DNA of 64,000 nucleotides from an uncultured Roseateles sp. Its GTDB lineage: Bacteria > Pseudomonadota > Gammaproteobacteria > Burkholderiales > Burkholderiaceae_C. Made by a program: the position numbers and the translations under genes. The stretch spans positions 5,022,001 to 5,086,000 of the forward strand of contig NZ_OY729424.1 in NCBI RefSeq assembly GCF_963422335.1. Direction: 5' to 3'. Below are positions 33,762 to 42,398 of the stretch, piece by piece. The number at the start of each line of letters is the position of its first letter. Position 1 is the first letter of the stretch. The notes beneath the pieces are model-generated. The model did not search any database, had not been told where the DNA came from, and saw only the letters and a list, made by a program, of their open reading frames with translations.

Positions 33762-36470
33762 TTAGGCGTAGAGCGGGTTGATGCGATCGGCCTTGATGCC
33801 GTACTTGGCGATCGCCTCGGCCACCTTGGCCATCGGCACCGTGCCCTCATCGGCCAGCGCCTTCAAGGCCGCGACAACGATGTAGTGCCGGTTGATCTCG
33901 AAGTGCTCGCGCAGCTTGCTGCGGAAGTCGCTGCGACCAAAGCCATCGGTGCCCAGCACCTTGTAGCTGCGGCCCTTGGGAATGAAGGCGCGGATCTGCT
34001 CGGCGTAGTTCTTCATATAGTCGGTCGAGGCAATCACCGGGCCATTGTGCGGCTGCAGCTGCTGCGTCACGAAGGGCACGCGGGCCGCTTCCAGCGGGTG
34101 CAGCAGGCTCCAGCGCTCGGCGTCCTGTCCGTCGCGGGCCAGTTCGTTGAAGCTCGGGCAGCTCCAGACATGGGCGGCCACACCCCAGTCTTCTTCCAGC
34201 AGCTTCTTGGCGGCCTGGCTTTCGCGCAGGATGGTGCCCGAGCCCAGCAGGTTGACGCGCGGCGTCAGCTTCGCTGCTTCGTCCAGCAGATACATGCCCT
34301 TGATGATCTGCTCTTCGGTGCCCGGCTTCAGGCCAGGCTGGGCATAGTTTTCGTTCAGCAGCGTGATGTAGTAATACACGTTCTCCTGCTTCTCGACCAT
34401 GCGCTTCAGTCCGTGCTGCATGATCACGGCCACCTCGTGCGCGAAGGTCGGGTCGTAGGACACGCAGTTCGGGATCGTGCCGGCCAGGATGTGGCTGTGG
34501 CCGTCTTCGTGCTGCAGGCCTTCGCCGTTCAGCGTAGTGCGGCCCGAGGTGCCGCCCAGCAGGAAGCCGCGCGCCTGCATATCGCCCGCCGCCCAGGCCA
34601 GGTCGCCAATGCGCTGGAAGCCGAACATCGAGTAGTAGACGAAGAACGGAATCATCACCCGGTTGTTCGTCGAGTACGAGGTCGCCGCGGCGATCCAGCT
34701 GGCCATGCCGCCGGCCTCATTGATGCCTTCCTGCAGGATCTGGCCGGCCTTGTCCTCGCGGTAGTACATCACCTGGTCCTTGTCGACCGGTGTGTACTTC
34801 TGACCATCGGGGTTGTAGATGCCGATCTGGCGGAACAGGCCTTCCATGCCGAAGGTGCGCGCCTCGTCAACCAGGATGGGCACGGTGCGCGGGCCCAGAT
34901 CCTTGTCGCGCAGCAGCTGCGTCAGGAAGCGCACATAGGCCTGGGTGGTCGAGATCTCGCGGCCCTCGGCGGTGGGCTCCAGCACGGCCTTGAAGGTGTC
35001 AAGACCCGGCACCACCAGCTGCTCGTCCGACTTCGGTCGGCGCTTGGGCAGGTAGCCGCCCAGGCTCTCGCGGCGCTCGTGCAGATAGCGCATCTCGGGC
35101 GTGTCGTCGGCCGGCTTGTAGAAGGGGATGCCGTCGGCGATCTGCTGGTCGTTGACCGGGATGTTGAAGCGGTCGCGGAAGCTCTTGATGTCTTCGTCGG
35201 TCAGCTTCTTGGTCTGGTGGGCGGTGTTCTTGCCCTCGCCGCTCTTGCCCATGCCGAAGCCCTTGACGGTCTTGATCAGCATCACGGTCGGCTGGCCGAC
35301 GGTGTTCACGGCCTTGTGGTACGCGGCGTAGACCTTTTGCGGATCATGGCCGCCGCGGTTCAGGCGCCAGATGTCGTCGTCGCTCATCTTGGCCACCATC
35401 TCCAGGAGCTTGGGATGCTGGCCGAAGAAGTTCTTGCGCACGAAGGCGCCGTCATTGGCCTTCATCGCCTGGTAGTCGCCGTCGACGGTGTCCATCATCA
35501 CCTTGCGCAGCAGGCCGTCCTTGTCGCGGGCCAGCAGCGGATCCCAGTAACCGCCCCAGATCAGCTTGATGACGTTCCAGCCGGAGCCACGGAACTCGCC
35601 CTCCAGCTCCTGGATGATCTTGCCGTTGCCGCGCACCGGGCCGTCCAGGCGCTGCAGATTGCAGTTGACGACGAAGATCAGGTTGTCGAGCTTCTCGCGG
35701 GCGGCCAGACCGATCGCGCCCAGCGATTCCGGCTCGTCCATCTCGCCGTCGCCCAGGAACACCCAGACCTTGCGCTTGCTGGTGTCGGCAATGCCGCGAG
35801 CATGCAGATACTTCAGGAAGCGGGCCTGATAAATCGCCATCAAGGGACCCAGCCCCATCGAGACGGTGGGGAACTGCCAGAACTCGGGCATCAGCTTCGG
35901 GTGCGGGTAGCTGGACAGGCCCTTGCCGTCCACCTCCTGGCGGAAGCTCAGCAACTGCTCTTCGCTGATGCGGCCTTCCAGAAAGGCGCGTGCATAGATG
36001 CCGGGCGCGCTGTGGCCCTGGATGTAGAGCAGATCGCCGCCATGGCCTTCGCTGTCGCCATGCCAGAAATGGTTGAAGCCGCAGCCCAGCATCGTCGCCA
36101 GCGAGGCGAAGCTGGAGATATGGCCGCCGAGGTCACCACCGTCATCAGGGTGCAGGCGATTGGCCTTGACGACCATGGCCATCGCGTTCCAGCGCATATA
36201 GGCGCGCAGGCGCTCTTCGATTTCGATATTGCCGGGGAAGCGCTCTTCCTGCTCGGTCGGGATGGTGTTGACGTAGGCCGTCTTGGCCGAGAACGGCACG
36301 TCGATGCCGGCCTGGCGGGCGTGGTCTATCAGTTGCTCGAGCAGGAAGTGGGCGCGGTCACCACCCTCGCTGCCAATGACGGCGGACAAAGCGTCCAGCC
36401 ACTCGCGGGTTTCTTGCGAATCCTCATCGTTGGCGCTGGCGCCTAGATAGGGTTGGGGGATGGCGCTCAT
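33762..36470 (-). CDS. aceE: Pyruvate dehydrogenase E1 component, homodimeric
   Basis: E1 decarboxylates pyruvate with thiamine diphosphate and acetylates the E2 lipoyl group. The 902-residue length is that of the homodimeric AceE type. The thiamine motif runs from GDGEMDEPES to NCNLQRLDGPVRGN. It is the first gene of aceE-aceF-lpd, preceded by GGAG at a good distance and by a 148-bp region with two palindromes shared with the divergent sensor kinase. Confidence 0.97.
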   Translation of the reverse strand: MSAIPQPYLGASANDEDSQETREWLDALSAVIGSEGGDRAHFLLEQLIDHARQAGIDVPFSAKTAYVNTIPTEQEERFPGNIEIEERLRAYMRWNAMAMVVKANRLHPDDGGDLGGHISSFASLATMLGCGFNHFWHGDSEGHGGDLLYIQGHSAPGIYARAFLEGRISEEQLLSFRQEVDGKGLSSYPHPKLMPEFWQFPTVSMGLGPLMAIYQARFLKYLHARGIADTSKRKVWVFLGDGEMDEPESLGAIGLAAREKLDNLIFVVNCNLQRLDGPVRGNGKIIQELEGEFRGSGWNVIKLIWGGYWDPLLARDKDGLLRKVMMDTVDGDYQAMKANDGAFVRKNFFGQHPKLLEMVAKMSDDDIWRLNRGGHDPQKVYAAYHKAVNTVGQPTVMLIKTVKGFGMGKSGEGKNTAHQTKKLTDEDIKSFRDRFNIPVNDQQIADGIPFYKPADDTPEMRYLHERRESLGGYLPKRRPKSDEQLVVPGLDTFKAVLEPTAEGREISTTQAYVRFLTQLLRDKDLGPRTVPILVDEARTFGMEGLFRQIGIYNPDGQKYTPVDKDQVMYYREDKAGQILQEGINEAGGMASWIAAATSYSTNNRVMIPFFVYYSMFGFQRIGDLAWAAGDMQARGFLLGGTSGRTTLNGEGLQHEDGHSHILAGTIPNCVSYDPTFAHEVAVIMQHGLKRMVEKQENVYYYITLLNENYAQPGLKPGTEEQIIKGMYLLDEAAKLTPRVNLLGSGTILRESQAAKKLLEEDWGVAAHVWSCPSFNELARDGQDAERWSLLHPLEAARVPFVTQQLQPHNGPVIASTDYMKNYAEQIRAFIPKGRSYKVLGTDGFGRSDFRSKLREHFEINRHYIVVAALKALADEGTVPMAKVAEAIAKYGIKADRINPLYA

Positions 36471-36512
36471 GCTTGTCTCCTGAATTAGGCGTACACAACT
36501 ATTTTGTCGCGA

Positions 36513-36524
36513 GCGAAGTTTCGC
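36513..36524. promoter_or_regulatory. Palindrome in the aceE/sensor-kinase intergenic region (proximal)
   Basis: GCGAA-GT-TTCGC, perfect 5-bp arms with a 2-bp centre, lies 43 bp upstream of aceE. It is close to where its promoter would be expected; on the minus strand a TTGTGC / 17 bp / AAAATA pair overlaps it. The site could be an operator for a pyruvate or redox regulator; no known consensus is matched. Confidence 0.4.
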
Positions 36525-36531
36525 ACAAGTT

Positions 36532-36545
36532 TTTGAAATTTCAAA
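36532..36545. promoter_or_regulatory. Palindrome in the aceE/sensor-kinase intergenic region (distal)
   Basis: TTTGAAATTTCAAA is a perfect 14-bp palindrome, 62 bp from aceE and 74 bp from the sensor kinase start. It stands in an A+T-rich patch unlike the surrounding DNA. It could serve both divergent promoters. The PdhR consensus of enterobacteria is not present. Confidence 0.45.
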
Positions 36546-36618
36546 TAGCGCTAGTCGATTTCATTATGTGGGATATACGTATTTCGGGAGAGTCTGCCGC
36601 TCCCTGGATAATCCCCCC

Positions 36619-39177
36619 ATGCAACTCTCCTTTTCCGTCCCGACGGCCCTGCGCGAATTCGGCGTGCTGCTCAAGCGCCGCTACGCCACCTGGTGGCGGC
36701 GCCAATCGCCGGCGCGGCAGGACCGCTTTGCCACGCTGGGGCCGCTGATCTCGGTGATGCTGTTCCTGGCGGCCATCATTGCGGCCTTCTGGTACCTGCG
36801 GAACGAGGAAAACGAGCGCGAGGCCGAGGCCGTCAAGCGCGACACCGAGATCGCCCAGCAGCAGATCCGCCTGCGCCTGATCGAGAACCAGGAGCAGCTG
36901 GTGCGCATCGCCCGCGAGCTGGTGACGCGCAGCATAGACACCCAGGAATTCATCGCCCAGACCGCCAGCTTCACCCGCGAGAGCCCGGAGATCACGCAGA
37001 TCACCTGGGTCGGTGCGCGACGCGAGCGCAAGGCCAGCGTCACCGCGTCCAGCTTCCACCCGGAGACGGACCCGATCTCGGATGCACGCGACCCGTCGAT
37101 GCCGGTGGCCGGCTCGGGCAATGCGTCCGAGATCGCCTTCACCAACGCCAAGGAGCGGCGCCAGCCTATCTACTCGCCACCGTTCACCGACGCCAGCGGC
37201 ACCAATGTGTTCCAGATCCATGTGCCGCTGCTGGACCGCAGCGGCTTCTCGGGCACCCTGATCGCCGAATACTCGGTCGAGGCGCTGCTGCGCTACTACG
37301 TGCCCAGCGAGGTCTCGGCCCGCCATCCGGTGGCCGTGCTGGACGCCAGCGACCAGGTGCTGACCAGCACTGTCACCCCCATGCCCGGCCAGGTGCCGCG
37401 CCGCCCGTCCATCCTGCACGAGGTGCCGCTGGCGCCGGCCGTCAACGGCCTGGTGCTGCGCGGCCAGGGCTACCGCACCTCGATCGGCCTGATCAGCAAC
37501 ACCCTGTTCTGGATGGTGCTGTCGCTGTCCGGCCTGACGGTGTGGATGCTGCTGGGCACCTGGCGCCATATGCGCCGGCGCCTGCAGATGCAGAACGCGC
37601 TGGTGTCGGAAACCAATTTCCGCCGCGCGATGGAAAACTCGATGCTGACCGGCATGCGCGCCATGGACATGGACGCGCGCATCACCTACGTCAACCCGGC
37701 CTTCTGCGCGATGACGGGCTTCTCCGAGAACGATCTGATCGGCCGCCGCCCGCCCTTCCCCCACTGGCCACGCGACCGCTTCGAAGAGAACGCCCGCCTG
37801 CTGCAGCAGGAGCTGCAGGGCCGCAGCCCGGCGGGCGGCATCGAGGTCAAGGTGATGCGCAAGGATGGCAGCCTGTTTGATGCGCGCATGTATGTGTCGC
37901 CGCTGATCGACCCCAAGGGCGCGCAAAGCGGCTGGATGACCTCGATGACCAATATCACCGAGGCCAAGCGGGTGCGCGACCAGCTCTCGGCCTCGCACGA
38001 GCGCTTCACCACCGTGCTCGAGGGCCTGGATGCGGCGGTGTCCGTGCTGTCGGTTCAGCAGGGGGAGCTGCTGTTCGCCAACCGCTCCTACCGGCTGTGG
38101 TTCGGCGCTGACCCCGGCGGCCACGCGCTACTGGCCGGCAGCCAGGTCGGCATGAGCACCGAGCACGGCGCCAAGGACGATGCCGGCGAGGCGGTGGACA
38201 GCTTGAGCGGTCTGCCGACGCAGGAGCTGACCGAGGTCGGCTCCGACCCGCGCGAAGTCTTCATCGAGGCGCTGGGCATGTGGTTCGACGTGCGCGCGCG
38301 CTATCTGCAGTGGACCGACGGGCGCCTCGCGCAAATGCTGATCGCCACCGACATCACCGCCCGCCTGCGTGCCGAGGCGGTGGCCGCTCAGCAGGCCGAG
38401 AAGGCCCAGGTCACGAGCCGGCTGATGACCATGGGCGAGATGGCGTCCAGCGTGGCCCATGAGCTGAACCAGCCGCTGACGGCCATCACCAACTATTGCA
38501 ACGGCATGGTCTCGCGCGTCAAGGCCGACACCATACGCACCGAGGATCTGCTGGTGGCGCTGGAGAAGACGGCCAAGCAGGCGCAGCGCGCCGGCCAGAT
38601 CATCCATCGCATCCGCGCCTTCGTGAAGCGCAGCGAGCCGCAGCGCCAGCCCTCGGCGGCCACGCAGATCGTCGAGGATGCGGTCGAGCTGGCCGGCATC
38701 GAGCTGCGCCGGCGCAATGTCGCCATCCACAGCTATGTGGCCCAGCGCCTGCCGATGCTGATGGTGGACCCCATCCTGATCGAGCAGGTGGTGCTGAACC
38801 TGCTGAAGAATGCCGCCGAGGCGATAGACAACGCCGGCCTGCCGGCCTCGCGGCGCCACATCGAACTGCGCGTCGTGCCGCGACACACGCCCGAGGAAGG
38901 CGGCGGCATCGAGTTCAGCGTCACCGACATGGGCCCCGGCCTGCCCGAGGAGGTGATAGGCCGGCTGTACGAGGCCTTCTTCTCGACCAAGGCCGATGGC
39001 CTGGGCATAGGGCTATCCCTGTGTCGGTCCATCATCGAGTCACATCGGGGCAGAATCCGTGCCCAGAACTTATACAATGGCCCAGCCGTCGTGGGCTGCC
39101 GTTTCTCGTTCACCATCCCAGTGGACATCCCCCGACCCGAGCCCGCAGGGGCTGTGAACATCTCCGTGACACCATGA
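36619..39177 (+). CDS. PAS-domain sensor histidine kinase (FixL-like)
   Basis: The 852-residue membrane kinase has TM1 (about 45-63), a long periplasmic sensor region (about 64-290), TM2 (about 293-315) and PAS domains (about 335-450 and 460-590; NSMLTGMRAMDMDARITYVNPAF). The HisKA segment with H614 in SSVAHELNQPLTAI and an ATPase domain (NLLKNAAEAI, DMGPGLP, GLGIGLSLC) follow. The ATG at 36619 (MQLSFSV) is preferred over 36568. Its stop overlaps the ATG of the response regulator by 4 bp. It diverges from aceE, so control of pyruvate oxidation by this pair is plausible. Confidence 0.88.
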   Translation: MQLSFSVPTALREFGVLLKRRYATWWRRQSPARQDRFATLGPLISVMLFLAAIIAAFWYLRNEENEREAEAVKRDTEIAQQQIRLRLIENQEQLVRIARELVTRSIDTQEFIAQTASFTRESPEITQITWVGARRERKASVTASSFHPETDPISDARDPSMPVAGSGNASEIAFTNAKERRQPIYSPPFTDASGTNVFQIHVPLLDRSGFSGTLIAEYSVEALLRYYVPSEVSARHPVAVLDASDQVLTSTVTPMPGQVPRRPSILHEVPLAPAVNGLVLRGQGYRTSIGLISNTLFWMVLSLSGLTVWMLLGTWRHMRRRLQMQNALVSETNFRRAMENSMLTGMRAMDMDARITYVNPAFCAMTGFSENDLIGRRPPFPHWPRDRFEENARLLQQELQGRSPAGGIEVKVMRKDGSLFDARMYVSPLIDPKGAQSGWMTSMTNITEAKRVRDQLSASHERFTTVLEGLDAAVSVLSVQQGELLFANRSYRLWFGADPGGHALLAGSQVGMSTEHGAKDDAGEAVDSLSGLPTQELTEVGSDPREVFIEALGMWFDVRARYLQWTDGRLAQMLIATDITARLRAEAVAAQQAEKAQVTSRLMTMGEMASSVAHELNQPLTAITNYCNGMVSRVKADTIRTEDLLVALEKTAKQAQRAGQIIHRIRAFVKRSEPQRQPSAATQIVEDAVELAGIELRRRNVAIHSYVAQRLPMLMVDPILIEQVVLNLLKNAAEAIDNAGLPASRRHIELRVVPRHTPEEGGGIEFSVTDMGPGLPEEVIGRLYEAFFSTKADGLGIGLSLCRSIIESHRGRIRAQNLYNGPAVVGCRFSFTIPVDIPRPEPAGAVNISVTP

Positions 39178-39797
39178 GCCTGATCCCGAAAAAAGGTACT
39201 GTTTACGTGGTCGATGACGACGAGGCCGTGCGTGACTCGTTGCAATGGCTGCTCGAAGGCAAGGACTACCGCGTCAAGTGCTTTGACTCCTCCGAGTCCT
39301 TCCTGAGCCGCTACGACTCGCGTGAAGTGGCCTGCCTGATCTGCGACATCCGCATGGACGGCATGAGCGGCCTGGAGCTGCAGGACCGCCTGATGGAACG
39401 CCATTCGCCGCTGCCCATCGTCTTCATCACCGGCCATGGCGACGTGCCCATGGCCGTGCAGACGATGAAGAAGGGCGCGATGGACTTCATCGAAAAGCCG
39501 TTCAAGGAAGAAGAGCTGCTGAACCTGGTCGAGCGCATGCTGGACCAGGCCCGCTCGGCCTTCAGCCAGCACCAGGAAGCCGCCAGCCGCGACGCGCTGC
39601 TTAGCCGCCTGACGACCCGCGAAGCCCAGGTGCTGGAGCGCATCGTCGCCGGCCGCCTGAACAAGCAGATCGCCGACGATCTGGGCATCAGCATCAAGAC
39701 GGTGGAGGCGCACCGCGCCAACATCATGGAAAAGCTCAACGCCAACACGGTGGCCGATCTGCTCAAGATCGCGCTCGGCGCGCCTGCCAAGACTTGA
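39174..39797 (+). CDS. FixJ-family response regulator
   Basis: The 207-residue protein has a receiver domain with acidic residues D14-D16, phosphoacceptor D58 in LICDIRMDG, T86 and K108 (FIEKPF). A LuxR-type helix-turn-helix lies at about 140-200 (LTTREAQVLERIVAGRLNKQIADDL). It is the partner of the preceding kinase: their genes overlap as ATGA. A strong terminator follows 18 bp after the stop, so the pair forms its own transcription unit. Confidence 0.9.
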   Translation: MSLIPKKGTVYVVDDDEAVRDSLQWLLEGKDYRVKCFDSSESFLSRYDSREVACLICDIRMDGMSGLELQDRLMERHSPLPIVFITGHGDVPMAVQTMKKGAMDFIEKPFKEEELLNLVERMLDQARSAFSQHQEAASRDALLSRLTTREAQVLERIVAGRLNKQIADDLGISIKTVEAHRANIMEKLNANTVADLLKIALGAPAKT

Positions 39798-39815
39798 AGC
39801 ACCCGATCTTTCAAC

Positions 39816-39843
39816 AAGGCCGCTGCCAACACAGCGGCCTTTT
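39816..39843 (+). terminator. Intrinsic terminator after the response regulator
   Basis: Perfect 10-bp arms AAGGCCGCTG (39816-39825) and CAGCGGCCTT (39832-39841), a CCAACA loop, and a short T-run (39840-39843). Confidence 0.85.
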
Positions 39844-39866
39844 GCATTCCTGAAAAGGACGCCCTC

Positions 39867-40724
39867 ATGACTGCCCAACGTATCGACGGTAACGCCCTCT
39901 CGACCCAGATCCGCGCCGAAGTGGCGCAACGCGCCGCTACGCTGACGGCCCGCGGCCACCAGCCCGGCCTGGCCGTGATACTGGTCGGCGAAGACCCGGC
40001 CAGCCAGGTCTATGTGCGCAACAAGGTCAAGGCCTGCGCCGACAACGGCCTGCACTCGGTGTTCGAGAAGTACGAGGCCACGCTGAGCGAGGCCGAGCTG
40101 CTGGCCCGCATCGATGCACTGAACAGCGACCCGGCCATCCACGGCATCCTGGTGCAGATGCCCCTGCCCAAGCACATCGATCCGCACAAGGTCATCGAGG
40201 CGATCGCGCCGACCAAGGACGTCGATGGCTACTCCACCTTGAGCGCCGGTGAGCTGATGACCAATGCGCCCGGCTTCCGCCCCTGCACGCCCTACGGCTG
40301 CATGAAGCTGATCGAGAGCACCGGCGTCGATCTGCGCGGCAAGCATGCGGTGGTGATAGGCCGCTCCAATACCGTAGGCAAGCCGATGGCCCTGCTGCTG
40401 CTGCAGGCCAATGCGACGGTCACGATCTGCCACAGCGCCACCGCCGACATCGGCCACCACACCCGCCAGGCTGACATCGTCGTGGCCGCCGTGGGCCGGC
40501 GCAATGTGCTGACCGCCGATATGGTCAAGCCCGGGGCCATCGTCATCGACGTGGGCATCAACCGCAATGAAGAGAACAAGCTTTGCGGCGATGTGGACTT
40601 CGCGCCGGTAGCCGAGCTCGCGTCCTACATCACGCCGGTGCCCGGCGGCGTGGGCCCGATGACGATCACGATGCTGCTGGTCAACACGATAGAGTCGGCC
40701 GAGCGGGTCGCGGCCTCGGCCTAA
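39867..40724 (+). CDS. folD: Bifunctional methylenetetrahydrofolate dehydrogenase / methenyltetrahydrofolate cyclohydrolase
   Basis: FolD interconverts 5,10-methylene-THF and 10-formyl-THF with NADP+, supplying one-carbon units. The 285-residue protein carries the catalytic lysine region YVRNKVKACADNGL, the signatures HGILVQMPLP and GRSNTVGKPMA, and the C-terminal TPVPGGVGPMT. GAAAAGGA lies upstream of the ATG. It is expressed from its own promoter downstream of the terminator and converges on the opgB-like gene without overlap. Confidence 0.96.
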   Translation: MTAQRIDGNALSTQIRAEVAQRAATLTARGHQPGLAVILVGEDPASQVYVRNKVKACADNGLHSVFEKYEATLSEAELLARIDALNSDPAIHGILVQMPLPKHIDPHKVIEAIAPTKDVDGYSTLSAGELMTNAPGFRPCTPYGCMKLIESTGVDLRGKHAVVIGRSNTVGKPMALLLLQANATVTICHSATADIGHHTRQADIVVAAVGRRNVLTADMVKPGAIVIDVGINRNEENKLCGDVDFAPVAELASYITPVPGGVGPMTITMLLVNTIESAERVAASA

Positions 40725-42220
40725 TCACCGACGGCATCACTGCCCCACAGTCGAGCAAACAGCGGCGAGTGGCAGGCCAGACGGCCATCGGCGGTCTCGA
40801 AGCCGTCGCGCTCCACCAGGGTGGCCGGCGCGCCCGGCGCCAGCAGTGACACGCCCAGCCCCAGCCGGTGCGGCTGCGGCGCCCAGCTCAGGCCCGCCGC
40901 CTCGGCCAGGGTGGGCAGCACATCCACATGGCTGAACTGGCGCTGCGCATCGGGCGCCGGCAGCTCGCGGCCCTTGCCATCGAAGCGGGCCAGCACATGG
41001 AAGACGGTGCGCGCGCCATCGGCCGCCGGCGTCAGGCTGTCGGCCAGCAATTGCTTGGGCGCCAGGTGGTCGCCCATGATCCAGACCACCTTGGGCCGGC
41101 CATCGGCCTGCTCGGTGAAACGGCGCGCCAGTTGCTCGATCATGCGGTCGGTGCAGCGCAGCGCATCGCTCATCATCACCGGCGCCTCGATCTCGGCTGC
41201 TGCGGGGGCCGGCGCACAACCCGGGTCTTCGCTGCCGGCCGGGCCATGGGTGTTGACGGTCAGCAGGATGTGCATGCGCGGCTCATCCTGCCGGCGCGGC
41301 CGGTTCATGTCGGCCCAGGCCTGTTCGCTCAAGGCGCTGTCGAGCAGGCCCCAGCCCTCGGCCGGCACCGGGACGCCGCGCGCCTGCCATTGCTCGCGGC
41401 CAAACTGGCGCCGCACCTGGTGGCTGGCCAGGAAGCGGCCCTTGCCGGCAAACTGCAGCGAGGCGCCACCGTAAAAGCTGATGTCCCAGCCCTGGGCAGC
41501 CAGCAGATCGGTCAGGCAGCGGCCCTGGTCGAAGAACTGCTGCGAGTACTCGAAGGACTGCCGGCTCATCAAGCCCACCGGCTGCAGCGGCACGCCGCAC
41601 AGGGCGGTGAACAGGCCGCCGACGGTCCAGCTCGCGCCGCTGAGATTGCGCAGTGCGCCAAAGGTCTGATGCGCCTCGTGCCAGTGGCTGAGCCTGGGCA
41701 ACAGCGCCTGCGCCGCATCGCGCGGCCGGGTGTAGGCCTCGTCCAGCGATTCGATGAAGACAAGCAGGATATCGGGCCGCTCGGCCTTGACCACCGGGGC
41801 CTTCACTGTCAGCACCGACGGATCGACATAGTGCTGGGCCAGGTAGTCGCCATCACCCGGCAGGCAGGGGTCCTTGACCGTTGCCGCCACCGATGCTGCG
41901 GCGCCCAGGCCCAGCAATCCCCACACCGCCACCCGGCCCCAACGGCCGCTGCGGCGCAGTGCGCCCAGCAGCAGCAGGCTCAGCACCAGGGTGCCGCCCA
42001 GATAGCGCCAGGCGCGCGACAGCATGCGCGGGTCGCTGTAGTCCAGCCCGCCATGCTGCAGGTGGAACAGCACCTGGTCGAAGGTCACCGGCCCCAGGTA
42101 TTTGCGCAGAAACCAGGTGCCGGTGATGACGAACAGCAGCGCATACAGCGCCAGCAAGACCGGCAGCCAGCGCCGGAGCGCCCTGCGCGGCGCCGCCGAA
42201 GGGCTTGAAGAGGCATTCAT
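40721..42220 (-). CDS. Membrane phosphoglycerol/phosphoethanolamine transferase, OpgB/LTA-synthase-like
   Basis: Relatives of this family move phosphoglycerol or phosphoethanolamine groups onto periplasmic glucans or lipids. The 499-residue protein has three or four N-terminal membrane helices (about 18-40, 78-95, 104-125) and a periplasmic sulfatase-fold domain. The metal site is readable in DILLVFIESLDE, the nucleophile threonine in GASWTVGGL, HILLTVNTHGP and MGDHLAPKQL. The start at 42220 (MNASSSP) is preceded by GGAG at 6 bp. The specific substrate cannot be assigned without an opgG/H or LPS context. Confidence 0.78.
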   Translation of the reverse strand: MNASSSPSAAPRRALRRWLPVLLALYALLFVITGTWFLRKYLGPVTFDQVLFHLQHGGLDYSDPRMLSRAWRYLGGTLVLSLLLLGALRRSGRWGRVAVWGLLGLGAAASVAATVKDPCLPGDGDYLAQHYVDPSVLTVKAPVVKAERPDILLVFIESLDEAYTRPRDAAQALLPRLSHWHEAHQTFGALRNLSGASWTVGGLFTALCGVPLQPVGLMSRQSFEYSQQFFDQGRCLTDLLAAQGWDISFYGGASLQFAGKGRFLASHQVRRQFGREQWQARGVPVPAEGWGLLDSALSEQAWADMNRPRRQDEPRMHILLTVNTHGPAGSEDPGCAPAPAAAEIEAPVMMSDALRCTDRMIEQLARRFTEQADGRPKVVWIMGDHLAPKQLLADSLTPAADGARTVFHVLARFDGKGRELPAPDAQRQFSHVDVLPTLAEAAGLSWAPQPHRLGLGVSLLAPGAPATLVERDGFETADGRLACHSPLFARLWGSDAVGD

Positions 42221-42398
42221 ATCAAGCTCCCGATTCGCAAAAGCTGCAGTCTGCGCAAGGCCGGTTGCGCAGTTTTGTGTGCACGTGTCCGAACATGGCC
42301 CAAGGTAAACATTCATGTCGCCAGCGATATCCCTGGGCGCAGAGCGCCCGGTCGCCAGCGCTTACCATGTGGGTTCCTGCTACAGATCCGCCCCGTCC

